From contig NC_081413.1 of NCBI RefSeq assembly GCF_030272615.1, positions 720,511,367-720,575,366 on the forward strand: 64,000 nt of DNA, written 5' to 3'. The position numbers and the translations under genes were made by a program. Shown piece by piece: positions 1 to 11,235 of this stretch. Below the pieces are notes generated by a model. The model was not told where the DNA came from. It saw nothing but the letters and a program-made list of their open reading frames with translations, and made no database searches. This DNA is from Cryptomeria japonica. Its lineage: Eukaryota; Streptophyta; Pinopsida; Cupressales; Cupressaceae. How positions within the stretch are numbered: the stretch's first letter is position 1; each line of letters opens with the position of its first letter.

Positions 1-786
1 AGTTGAAATATCTTGTCTTCTTTGCTTGTCAAAAGTTGAATTGTATCTCATTTCAAAAACAAGACAAATTGATTCAAAACAAGGTTAAACACAAGAACAT
101 TTCATCCAACAAAGTTCAAAACACCTTCAAACATGGTTGTCAAACATTTTTCAAAATCTTGTCTCAACATTCATGTCACTTAGATTTAGGTTCATCCTAG
201 GTTTGCATTTTGCAAAGTCATTGTCAAGTACCAAGGTTAAGTTTCACCTAGGTCATACTCCTTTGCATATCAATAAGGGTCCTCTTGCATTAGAGTAATA
301 CCATTTCATAATTCAAACTTAGGTTGACATTGTCATACATTTGCATTTGCATACCCTAGGTCTCTTCATTAAGCTTAGGTCATTATCATATCATATTAGG
401 GTCATTTGCATAGTAATTGTCCCTTTGCATATAGTGTCAAAACTAGGTTTTGTCATACTTGAGTAATCCAAATCTTTGATAAACCCTAAGTCATTGTTAG
501 GAAGTCTAGACCTTATCAAGCTTTTGTCTTTTTGTCATCAATGTCATTTGGTCAAACCTAGCTTAGTATCGAAACATATAGGTGAGACATTGTCATTTTG
601 TCCTTTTGTCACTTGGTCCTTTTGTCTTTTGAGGTCTAGACATCATTTCAATTTCCTAAGGGTCTCATTTTTAGAATTGCATTCATGATTTTTTCAAAAT
701 CTTGAAAAAACAACAAAAACATTAAGTTGCATTGTCATTCTTTTAGGTTGCATTTGTCAATCCCATTAGTTGCATTGCATAGTGAC

Positions 787-3504
787 ATGTTTGTTGAAAT
801 GAGGTCTCAACCTTCTTACGAAGCCATGTCATCACAATTGAGCAATCAATCATGTCAATCCAATCTCTACATGTCTCAAAACTTGGATCAAACTTATCAT
901 GATGATGTAAATGTCCAAATACAAAAACTAGAGGAGAAACTAGCTCAAGAAAATGAGATTTTGGAACAAAGAGTGAAAAACATTGAGAAGAATAGATCAC
1001 AAATGTCCAAAATGTTTCAAAAATTTCCAGGTTGAAATCCAAAGATTGAGCCAATTGATGTAAGATCTCTTCTTGAACGAGCAAACATACCAGCTCTCCT
1101 CTCCCAAATAGAGATGATGAAACAATTTCAAGAAAAGAGACAACATCAATTTCAACATTATGTGCCTCCACAACAAGAACAAGAAGGTGTTTACTATCAA
1201 TCAGATTTTCAACCAATACAACCAATGGTTCAACCAATTGTTCAACATATACAACCAATACAGCCAATGGTCCAATTTCAACAATATGTCCAACCAACTA
1301 TACAATGTCCACAAATGGTTCAACCAATGGTGGAATATCAATGTCAACAACCACAACCAAACATTCAAAAACAAAGGTTGCAGCACACACCAACCCAAGT
1401 TTCAAACATGTTAGAATAATTGAACCAAGTCCAATATCAAAACATGACATCAGATCAGAACCAACTCCTTTCCAAACAAGTTCAAACTCTAGATACAACT
1501 ATGTCAAAACCTCGAAAGAAAGGTGGCTTTATTGCAATGATCTTAAGGAAACTACCAAGTGAGTTCTTTGAGGAAGATCAAGATAATACACTTATGTCTA
1601 GCAATGCCTCATCCCCCCATAAACAAATTGACTCTCCAGTGGCATCTATCCCTACACCTTTAGAAGTTTCACAGGAACCTTCCATATTGTCCTCATCAAA
1701 CAATACACCCAAGGATGAAATTATCCAAGGGCTATCCATAATTGATTGCCAAGATAATCCAATTCATGATGCACATCCTTGTCATGTTTCAGAAATACAA
1801 GACCCAATGCCACCATGCACTTTATTGCCATTACCTATTTTAGAGGACCCCATTCAAAGTCCCTCTTCCTCATGTTCAAGCATTGATTCCTTGCCAGAAT
1901 CCATCACAAATGTTCAAAGTGCATTTCCTTCATGCCAAAACATTGATTCCTTGTCAGAATCCCCCATGCATATCCAAAGTCCAGGATAATTTAGAGCATG
2001 AAGAAACGTGTCCTAAAGAAAATCAAGATCAAGATCCCGAAACCTTATCATCCCATCCAATTGTTGACCAGGAGCCCATGTTCCCAGACACTCATGATGA
2101 TTCCCCTATTCTTGTCCATCCTATCCAAAGTCCTATTAACACTCCATTCCCCAAGCAAGATCAAGATATCCCAGTCCATCCAATCCCAAACGATCCCCTT
2201 CCATTTCATGAAAAAAATGTCCTTTCAAATCCCATTGACATTCCACTTCCTCAGAAAGCTCAAGATATCCCTTCCATCCTTTCCAATGATCCCATTGAAA
2301 GTCAAGAGCAAAGCACCTTTAAAGAGGATTCCAATGATCTTCCTCCTTGTCAAGATCAAATTATTCCTTTAAATCCTCCACAAGATCCTTTTGTTCCTCC
2401 ATCTCCACGTTCTAATCCAGCATATACACTCCAAGATCGCATTTCTTTTGATGGTCCCATTATTTCTCCCATTCCATCTCTTGAAGAGCCTATCATTGAA
2501 CCATGTCCACTACACAATCCTAGTCCTCCTCATGATCCTAATCCCCCTCATGATTCTAACGTGTCAATGCAAGATGTTCATGAACCCTCGACATGCATAA
2601 TGGGTTCTTCTACTTTGGTGCAATCTGATCCACTTCAAGATCTCATTGTTTCTCTCATATCATATCCACCTCATAATGGACTCGCGTCTTCTTCCCAAAG
2701 AAAATAGTATCCTACAAGTCAAGATATTCATAAAGGCAAAGGAGTAGATCTCCATAAGCAAGAATCCCTTCATGTTAAAGAAAATATTAAGGGTCATGGC
2801 CTCAGTGAAATTCCTCAAGACGTGGGTACCCCTACTAAATCCAACATCCCTTCAATATCCAAACATATCCCTTCCCCATCACACTTTCCATCCATCTTAG
2901 GTCCTTGTATTTCTTCATTCTCTATGCAAGGTTAGCAAAGGCACACATCCTTGAGTAAATTTCATCCATCCAAAAGAACTCCATTTCATTCATATCCATC
3001 CATGCATTCCTTTCCCCCTCCAAGCAATTTGGATGCCAAGTATAAAAGTCATAAGTCTAGAAATCCACATGTATTCAAGGATCAACATGTCCAATATAAT
3101 CGACATGTCAAAACAAAGAAAAATATGATCCAAAAAGAAAAGGAAAAATCCAAAAGGTCACAAAGGCCCATTGCTCAAAACAAAAGTCAAAATATATATG
3201 GGTTCCTAAATCCCTTGTGCAAGCAATGCACTCTAAGGAACCACAAAAGCATGAAAAATAAAAAACCATGTGGATCCCTAAGCGGCTCCTTGAAGCACAA
3301 AAGCCTAAAGAAACATCCAACTTGGCATCCAAAATTGCTATTCATCCATCCAAACCTTTAAAATTTGTTCCTCCATCACCTTCTTCATCCATTTTGGGCC
3401 CTTATGTCCCAAAATCCCAAGCTATTCCTCCATCCAAATCTCACAATCTGAGACCATTTTTCCTCCATCAGTCCATCACCCCTCAAGGTGTGTGCCAATG
3501 TTGA
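787..3504 (+). pseudogene. Element A long Pro/Ser/Gln-rich reading frame, decayed
   Basis: From the ATG at 787 one reading frame runs to 1989 with stops at 1033 (TGA) and 1417 (TAA). It shifts frame near 1960-1990, continues to about 3361 with two further stops (2705 and near 2935), then returns to the first frame to 3504. Together it would be roughly 900 residues. The N-terminal part has a short charged coiled-coil-like segment (around 900-1020). A Gln-rich block follows with repeated QPM and QPI words (1200-1380), then a very long Pro/Ser/Asp/His-rich low-complexity stretch, and a basic Lys-rich tail (3050-3300) containing two WVPK/WIPK-type words. I recognise no domain. By position it could be a Gag-like or accessory protein of the element; this is inference. 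The overlapping minus-strand ORF at 743-1297 is taken as a shadow. Confidence 0.5.
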
Positions 3505-3786
3505 TCTTGCCTTCATTTCCATCCACTAAAGCCCAATTCTTCCAATACCCTATCCATTATCCAATGCATATTTTCCATCCTTCAATCCCTTTGATCCAAT
3601 CCTTTGCATAAATCCTTTCCTTAGTTCCATCTCATTTTCCATATCCTTATCCTACCAACGTCTTTGAGCATACTTTTAAAGGTCATGGTCCATTTTTTTT
3701 TCAAGGCTACTATCCAAAAAAAAAGATGCTTGAGTCCTTCTTCCATCCCCTATCATGTGTCCATCTTCTATTGGAAAAGTCAAAAT

Positions 3787-3850
3787 AAAAAAAAAAAAAA
3801 AAAAAAGTGAAAAAAAGAAAAAAGAAAAAAATAAAATAAAGAAAAATAAT
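3787..3850 (+). repeat. A-rich homopurine tract
   Basis: An almost pure A run broken by G (aaaag, gaaaaaa) lies immediately before the hairpin pair at 3859. The Tat-like element at 41018-52284 has a comparable A-rich tract in the same place relative to its own hairpins (44725-44765, read on the minus strand), so the tract looks like part of a conserved arrangement, not random slippage alone. Confidence 0.6.
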
Positions 3851-3858
3851 TCGTCCAC

Positions 3859-3925
3859 TGGTGAAAACCTGGCAAACAGGTGCCTTGGGCAAGTACCGTG
3901 ATGAAAACCTGGCAAACAGGCATCA
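3859..3925 (+). repeat. Two copies of the GGTG-AAAA hairpin motif
   Basis: Unit 1 (3859-3884) and unit 2 (3899-3925) share the order outer stem, AAAA, inner stem, loop, inner stem, outer stem. In unit 2 the outer stem is TGATG/CATCA and the inner stem CCTG/CAGG around the loop gcaaa. In unit 1 the outer pairs are GGTG with TGCC (two GC and two GU pairs) and the inner stem is again CCTG/CAGG. A spacer containing ttgggcaagta separates them. Three related units occur in the minus-strand element at 44653-44797. The function is unknown; an RNA structure in the element transcript is my inference. Confidence 0.65.
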
Positions 3926-3935
3926 TGCGTAATTT

Positions 3936-5710
3936 ATGAACTTCTTGCACACCACACTTGGGGCAGGTTTTATCCTATCATATCCTTTTGCCCTTCATTA
4001 TCCTATCATACCATGTCATACTCCTTCATATCCTATTGCCCTTCATTATCCTATCAAACCCCTGTCATTACCCTCCATTATCCTATTGTCCCTCATGTCC
4101 ATTTCTTCTTTCCACCTTTGATCTTGACAAGGCTGAGGATCGTAATGAGCATCATGCATCTTGTTTGTAGCTTTTAGTCTATCATAGCTTTTGGTCATTT
4201 ATCCATTTGCTTATTACAACCTTTCATCCATATTCCCTAGCTTATTGCAACCTTTTGCCACTATCCTTAGCCAATCCCGACCTTCAGTCCATGTCCCTTA
4301 TCCATTCTTGGTCTTGCTTATCCTATCCATATCTTATCACTATCCATACACTCTTTTTTCGTTCCTTGATCTTGATCTGACATAAGGACGCAAAATTTAA
4401 ACATAGTTTCAAAAACCTCCTGACATGTCCCTCATGCCATGTTCCTGCTTTACATTGTCATATCCAATCTCTTGTCCCATCACGCAATAGCCCTTGAAAA
4501 TTGCATCTGTATTGTCTCCATGATAAAAGGCCTTTGTCTTCCCTCTATCCACCAACATTTCAGAAAGCCTATTTATTCACCTGTCATATTCATTGCCTTG
4601 CTAGACACTGGGGGCAAAATCATAAAAAATTGAAAAATGTCTTGAAATAATTAAAAAAAATTGAAAAATGTCCTGAAATAATCCAAAAAAAATTTGAAAA
4701 ATGTTCTGAAATAATCCAAAAAAATTTGAAAAATGTCCTGAAATAATTCAAAAACATTCAAAAAATGTCCTGAAATTATTCAAAAACATTCATAAAATGT
4801 CCTGAAAAACTCCCTAAAAAGTCAAATAAAGTCCTGAAAAAAATGAACACAAAAAAATTGTAAAAACTAGAAAAGCAAAACAAAAAAAATATCCCCTTTG
4901 TGCATAAGACAGATCACTGAGCATCCCTCCAACGACAATCACAATTGTCATATCAATCGAACGTCAGCATCAATATCATTTGACTTTGTCACTACTATCA
5001 TGGGTCTTATACAGGGTGTGGTATACTTGAAACCAGACTGTGTCCTGTCTTAGACGGGGTACCGCATATCCTGAAACCAGACAACATGATCATCCTATCA
5101 ACACTTTCAACTTTTGACAATGAAGATTAAGATGTTTGTTTGACTTGTTTTGAATTGGCGAGTCTTATCATTTATTGATTTATCTTCGATCATGTTTCTA
5201 TGTTGCTCGATGATGTCACTAAGTGATTTAGAGTGACCGGGATGGTTCATGGTCCCTTTCTTTTTTGTTGTGATTGGTGTTTGTCTGCGTTGTGTCTATC
5301 TTTTGCAAAAAGGGTTGCGTTCCAGCTCTGGCCTTCAATGCCATGATGCTCTGCATCCGCTTTGCTACATTAAATAAAGGTTCTCACCTACTTATGTGCA
5401 TTTGTGAAAGCAAGTTTTCCTTCATCTCTAATTGTCCTCTGTCTAATTTCTTCTTACTAATATTTCTTTCGTCAGTCTTGGCAGTTGTGCCTTCCACTGC
5501 TTGTCATTTGTGCATCCGACCTTCAATTCTTGATTTGTTCGAACCTATCATTTTCTATCATTCTTATCGATCAATTGGCCTCTTTTCTGGATGTTTCCGG
5601 CCAATTCCTCGAGGGGGCATGCATATGTCATCGTTATTGTCTAGGGCATTGTCTGGGGCATTTTCGTTATTGTTCTTTGAAACAACGCTTAAAATCGCAT
5701 TGTCTCACAG
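3936..5710 (+). other. Element A untranslated 3' region, no gene seen
   Basis: This 1.8 kb between the hairpins and the polypurine tract has no convincing coding capacity. It begins with pyrimidine-rich, repeated tatccta words (3970-4360) and then has a short tandem array (4625-4812). A segment with two related accagac-containing lines follows at 5010-5090. The open frame at 5274-5765 crosses the polypurine tract into the LTR and is not taken as a gene. Confidence 0.6.
4625..4812 (+). repeat. Degenerate tandem repeat, about 32-bp period, six copies
   Basis: The word aaaaatgtcctgaaataatt recurs at about 4632, 4663, 4696, 4728, 4759 and 4791, a spacing of 31 to 33 bases, joined by A-rich linkers. 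Later copies decay (4830-4860). The array is part of the untranslated 3' region of element A. Confidence 0.75.
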
Positions 5711-5720
5711 AGGGGCAAAA
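5709..5720 (+). promoter_or_regulatory. Polypurine tract of element A
   Basis: The purine run agaggggcaaaa abuts TGTAGACGTC, the apparent LTR start. This is the expected position of the plus-strand DNA primer in reverse transcription. The Tat-like element further right has an almost identical tract at 41796-41812 on the minus strand. Confidence 0.75.
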
Positions 5721-7150
5721 TGTAGACGTCTAAAAATGGTCAACGCTTGCAAAGTTATACTTTAACATTTGTGCATTGCCTTATTTTAGGTTTTTGCATC
5801 ACATTAACATTTCTTCTATGTTGCGTACTTGGTCTTTATCATTTGCGAGCATTGAGTCCTTCTTCTACATTCCTCATTTTTCTCGCTTTCGAATTTGGTC
5901 TTGTCGATAACAATCTTCAGTCATGATTTTGGTCGATCCTCATCCTTGTCAATCTTGTCATCATGCGATCGATTTGTCATCGATCGTTGTCGTTTTCAAT
6001 CTTGTCATCTTGCGATCGATTTGTCATTGATCGTGGTCATTTTCAATCTTGTCATCTTGCGATCGATTTGTCATCGATCGTGGTCATTTTCAATCTTGTC
6101 GTTTTGCGATCGATTTGACATCGATCGTCGTCCTTCTCAATCATGTCAATTTGGATCAATTAGTCATTGTTCTGCGTCAATTGGCGCATTTATCAATCAA
6201 ATCACTTATCAACATTGGTCCTTTGTTAGTCAGAATCATGATCAAATTGAATTGATATCAATTATCTTTTGTCAAGACCTAATTGACGTCCTTGCATTTT
6301 CTAGGGTTTCATGATTTATTCATTTAACCTTGTTTGTCATTTTTCCCTCTAGGATTAATAATTTATTTATTTATCCTAAGTCTTCTTGTCACAATTAAAT
6401 ATTTATTTAATTGGCTAACTAATTCCTCCTCTTTTTGTGAATTAATTAATGAATGAAAAATTATTAATTAATTTACCTAATTTTCCAATTTCTCCTAATT
6501 CCTAATTTTCTAATTTTCATCAATTTTCTAATTTCCTAATGTCTAATTCATCTAATTCATCTAATTCATCTAATTTCTCCTATTTCTCCTAATTTCATGG
6601 GAATGACATAGCAAATTTGTCATAATTTGTCATAATTGTCAATCAATCAATTTTGCATAGCAATCTGTCATAATGATCAATCAATAACAATCTTGCATAG
6701 AAGGTGTCAATTTGTCATAATTTGTCATGTTTGTCATTCTTGATTTGCAATTTCCATTCGAATCAAATTCATGCTAATCTTGTCTTTTCTCCAATTTGTC
6801 TATAAATTGGATGAATTTCTTCAATCATGGTCCCTGGTCAAATCAATCACACTTCTAGTACTCTTATGCTGTCATCTCATCTTGTCTACTTACTTTCACA
6901 TTAGGTTTATGCACTTGAAGGTGAGATCCACAAACAAAAGCTATTTGAAGGAGAAAGAAGGACAATGGAGCCACATGAAGGAGACATTCAAGTTTGCAAT
7001 GGTTTGCGTTTGAATTGATGTCTTGTTTTCATGTCTTTATTGAGTGTTTTTAGGATTGTTATCACTGCATTTTGAGCTTTCGTGATTGAGCTAGATTAAT
7101 ATTGATTTGCTTTGATGATTTCCACATTTCCTAGCTACAGTTGTCAAGGT
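5721..7150 (+). repeat. 3' LTR of element A (start firm, end uncertain)
   Basis: The LTR starts with TGTAGACGTC right after the polypurine tract. The U3 holds four 47-bp repeats (5951-6138) and AT palindromes such as aattaaatatttatttaatt near 6394, like those in the U3 of the element at 41018-52284. A TATA-like tctataaattgg lies near 6786, which would put the transcript start near 6820. No second copy of this LTR is in the window, so the 3' boundary is a guess; it could lie anywhere from about 7000 to 7750. Confidence 0.55.
5951..6138 (+). repeat. 47-bp tandem repeat, four copies, each with a CGATCGAT palindrome
   Basis: Copies start at 5951, 5998, 6045 and 6092, exactly 47 bases apart. Each carries CGATCGAT, a five-base loop (ttgtc or ttgac) and ATCGATCG. 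Copies 1, 3 and 4 have a perfect 8-bp stem and copy 2 has one mismatch. The array sits in the U3 region of element A, upstream of the TATA-like box, where enhancer repeats are often found in LTRs. Confidence 0.85.
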
Positions 7151-7745
7151 TGATGAATTGTATAAATAGGTGATATAGTCATGTAAATTAGGTATCAAGG
7201 TTGTGTCTGCATTAACAAAAAGTGGTGTATGTGCAAAGAAGGATTAATCTTTCAGTGTTATGATTGAGCAGAGATTAGTGTTGCAGAGAAGATAATTATG
7301 CTTAACCAAAATTGTCATTAGGCATTTGTAGATGCTATTATTGTAATTCATTTCTTCCAGATTGTAGTCTGAATCTTGTTGTAAGTCAGTGAGACTTCCC
7401 AGAGGGTTGTAGCCTTATGGGTCATTATCTTTTGAGTAGTGAGCTCTAGGTAGTGTGTCTGAATTCATGTGCATTCCCCATTATAATATGTTCACATGCT
7501 ACTGTAGAGTATCATCTTATTATGGGTAGGTTCCCACCATGCTTTTTCCTTTAATCGGGTTTTCCACGTCAAAATCTTGGTGTTGTGTGTTGTGCTATCA
7601 ATTTGCTTATCTTTGTTATTGCTGCAGTTTATCAAATCTATTTTTGTAGTTAAGTTTGTAGATCTGGTGAAAATTGATTCACCCCCCCTCTCACTTTTCT
7701 TCCATTGTTGCTGCTAACAACAACTACCTCACAATTCGGTGCTTG
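7150..7745 (+). repeat. Probable copia-type LTR remnant (U5-like)
   Basis: The segment has the ordered words seen near the 3' end of the copia LTRs in this window: a ttcccaccatgc line, a gggttttccacgtcaaaatc line (7558-7577) and attcacccccccctctc-like sequence at 7676. A TATA-like tgtataaatagg is at 7157. Matching lines occur at 25740-25935 and 59735-60085. No start, target duplication or partner LTR was found, so it may instead be part of element A's own LTR. Confidence 0.35.
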
Positions 7746-10700
7746 GTTGACAATACCTGTGGTCTGCTTCAAGTTGACGATCTATCCACACTAGAGAATT
7801 CCAAAACACATGCTGCCAAAGGATTTGAATCTTTCTTTGATACCACTCGATGTAGTCAAGGATGGAGTGTCTAAAATGGACTATCCAACCTTGCAAGAGA
7901 GTTCAACACAACATAAAAATTTCAGAGAAACATAAAACAATTATTGATTGAAAATAGAAACCATACATGCACGTAGGCCTTTCCATATGCAAATTAGATT
8001 AGGCCCCATTGGCCACACATGTAGGCTCACATGTCACCACAAGCTTATTACAAACTACAAGTATAATTATGTTCTAGATCCTAATTCTTTATCTCATAAC
8101 TCCATAACTACTCAATTATCTTCTAATGAATTCAAAGGGTGTTTAAATACTAGGCTTAATCCTTAGGGGTCATCCACGTCAACCTCAACTAGGTCCAAAG
8201 TCTAATATCCAACAAAATGTGTGCATCAACCCAAGGAAAAGGAGGAAACATGAAATATCGATGTGTAGGGTTGCAAATCTATCTGGGGTTTGCCTTGACC
8301 TAAATCTACCATGTGATGTGTCATGAAGGCTCCATAAGGTACAAAAGAGTTTCGCATGCTATCTCTCATAGGTTCAGGTTTTGACTGCTTGATAGGGCGA
8401 GCTTCCGGTGAAGAGAAATTTAGGATCATTAGTCTATGTCTATTGGAACTTGGGTATGTTGTAGTAATCTTCCCACGTTGTCCCCATTCCAATCCACAAG
8501 GGGAAATTGGTTGTTGAAGTAGGATACAATAAGGTTCTTCAAGATGCTCCTGCATTACCATCTCTATCCTTGATGTGTTTACCATCTCGTTTTACAATAA
8601 GATCAAAAACCTCTTTTTGCAAAATCCCACTCAAATGAAGATTTGTCCAAAAAACCCTCTACCTAACATTTAGAATATGAGGTGATCAGATTTTGATACC
8701 AAATAAAAGGAAGAAAGGTACATGAAAACACTTTCTAAACTGAAATTTCAAGGAGAGTGTTACATAAATTATACTTTTAGTAATTACATAAAAATTAAAC
8801 ACACATATATTAATAACTAATGTATCATAACATAGGTGTACATAGAGAAAACTCTTTTTTGGAGAAAACCCGACACTCCAAAGTAGTCCAATCTATTATT
8901 TAATAAGAAACATAGTTATAATTCACTTGCTTAGCAAGCCTTCATAGGAGTACTAGGAACTAGAGATTTAAAGGGATTTTGACAACTTAACAATATATAC
9001 AAAAATCTCACACAACCTCTATATCAAACACCTGGATAGAAGATACAATACATGAAAACATAAATGGTAATTAGAAAATCATAAACTGAACTACCCCAAA
9101 AGTGCCACCTAAATTCCAAATCTCTAGAGGTCCATAAGCTAAAAATAACACATTCCTTCCACTTGCCATAACCTCATTATAATCTACTCACCAAATTGGT
9201 CATTCCATTTGGTTTGATTACATCCAATCAAAGACACCTTATGTTGTGTCATAACATGTATCATAGGTATATTAACAAGTGTAACTCCCTCTTATAACTT
9301 TTTTACGTGTTCAACAAGTTTTTAGATTTCCTATGCAAACTTCCAAAGGCCATAACATTTGATCTAAGAGGTCAACTGGGCCATTTAAAAAAAATTTATA
9401 GAGCTCAAAGAGACCTACACAAGAGATGCCCCCCTTAGTCATGTTGGATGATTTAAGATATTTATTTTGGCAAAATACCAACTCTATAGCCCAAAATAGA
9501 GTTTTCCTATTTTATAATCCAAAAATTGCACTATTTATAATTTTAATAGTAGGAGCAAAGTTGAGTCACTTTTCTTAACACATTTTCTATTGAATGGAGG
9601 AGTGTCAAGAGCTCAACATGACAACATAATGTTGCATTCACAATTATTTTTTGAAAGTGGCTTATAAAAGGGGGATATATAGACTTTTGAATGAGAGGAT
9701 GAACAAAGATTAGTTGAGAAAATAAATAATCAAGGATGTGTTGGTTAAGTGATTGTGAAATGAAGGGTAAAGAAACAAGGATATTTTCTTAATGAATTTT
9801 GAGTGTAAGGATTAGTAGAGATTTTCTAGCCAAAGTGGGATTTAAATAATAATATTTATTAAATCATGTGAAACAAGAGTGGGGATTAAATAAATTAAAG
9901 GTGAATTCATTTATTTAGGATTAAAAATTAGGAAATTTTAATAAATTAATAGAAAAATTTGGTTTGTTAATTGAAAAATTAAATATTATTTAATTAATAT
10001 TAGGAGAAAAGAAAGAACAATTAATTAAATAATTAAAACTTATTTAATCAACTTTGAAGACGAAATAGTAATAAAATTGATTGATTGGATATTTTACTTC
10101 CACATAAACATTTACATAGTTGATTTATGGGTGAGAGTGAAAAATTTTAATTGAAGTTTTTAAATGTTAATTAATTTTTTTAAATTTTGAAGATCAATTC
10201 CACATGATATAGAATCAAAGTTATATAGTATAAATTTAACTTGAAACAAAAAAATGACAAATAGAAAAATGAAAAATTGAATATTCAAATAAAAAAATAG
10301 TAAATATAATGAATAATTAATAAACATATATAATAATAATAATTATTATTATTTAAAAGTTAAATATATATCATTTATGTCAATGGGCTCTTGGTTTGTT
10401 GATAAAATTGAATGATTCTTAAAGAACTAGCCACTGATCACATCTTGGTGAGTGCTTAGCTCTTGACCCGCCTCATGAATGATAAATCCCCCATCCAAAA
10501 ATATATCATTTATCAACATATAATTATATTAAATTTTCAATAATAAAAATCTCAATATTAAAAAGAACTAACAATTTCACCATTACATTGATAATAACTT
10601 TAGACCTATATACCTATATGTTATAAAGTTGGTAGTGAGGGTAGTGACTAAGACAACTCAAAGTGAACCTTAACTTTAATACTCATCCTTTTCAGATAGA

Positions 10701-11110
10701 CATAACTTAACAAACTATTTAAGTATTTCATACACCACCAAATAGAGATACTAACAATCTAAGAAAGAAATGAACCAGATAAAGCCAATATTTATGGCTC
10801 AGTGCTCACTACTTGTTTGGCAAAATGTAGAAGCTAGAGCAACTGCCAAGTCAAACAATGTTTATTATGTCTCCCATGAAATCGCATTAAAGCAGCATTT
10901 GATCAATTAAAAACCTTGAGAAATCTAGTAAGTGCAATCTTGAGTACAATCCATGGTCACTGCATGCTCATTATTTTAGATGCCTAACACTTCCACTCAG
11001 GCTTTATGATCATCACCAACGCTTTTTAAAGTGTCCATACCTACTGCTCCTATCTTAGATGGATACTTAATGACCATTAAACTATCGTGCCATCACAATA
11101 AAGGAGCTCA
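7746..11110. other. AT-rich spacer with retrotransposon debris, no gene supported
   Basis: An open frame of 119 codons on the minus strand (8226-8585) resembles nothing I know and has no start context; I do not call it a gene. 9840-10200 has stacked attaaataaat words like the U3 of the Tat-like elements, so an old LTR fragment is possible. 10300-10620 is very AT-rich. No TATA box stands out within 150 bases of the GDSL start; a weak tttttaaa lies near 11024. Confidence 0.6.
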
Positions 11111-11235
11111 GCCATTATTAAGTGCTTCAAAGTGGCTTCTCCATCCACGTTCAGTTCAGTGCAGGCTGCACTACCACTACTGATTCCTTAATTGGAGATT
11201 CCTCATCTCCATTACAGAAGCTCTTTAAGTCATCT

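Larger units (their letters stand above)
1..5720 (+). mobile_element. Element A: internal part of a Tat-like Ty3 LTR retrotransposon (5' end outside the window)
   Basis: The stretch ends in a purine-rich tract (agaggggcaaaa) directly followed by TGTAGACGTC, which has the layout of a polypurine tract and LTR start. The minus-strand element at 41018-52284 ends in nearly the same way (gaggggcaaaa then TGTAGACACC), and both carry the same GGTG-AAAA hairpin motif upstream, so I place them in one lineage. No Gag capsid domain, protease, reverse transcriptase, RNase H or integrase is visible in the 5.7 kb. The part seen is therefore either the 3' half of an autonomous element or, more likely, a pol-less non-autonomous element. 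The first 700 bases are AT-rich with recurring cctaggt and gtcatt words and no coding signal, as in an untranslated leader. Confidence 0.7.

Noticed and set aside
743-1297. 184-codon minus-strand ORF as a gene
   Set aside because: It is antisense to the Gln-rich frame of element A; Gln-rich codons read backward give long Leu/Val-rich frames by chance.
5274-5765. 163-codon plus-strand ORF as a gene
   Set aside because: It runs across the polypurine tract and LTR start of element A and has no recognisable domain.
5951-6138. CRISPR-like array
   Set aside because: The repeat is contiguous with a 47-bp period, has no unique spacers, and lies in a plant LTR.
8226-8585. 119-codon minus-strand ORF as a gene
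   Set aside because: No domain, no start context, and surrounded by LTR-like debris.
8690-8730. Primer-site-like tttgataccaaat as the edge of another LTR element
   Set aside because: Too few matching bases and no LTR pair or gag nearby.
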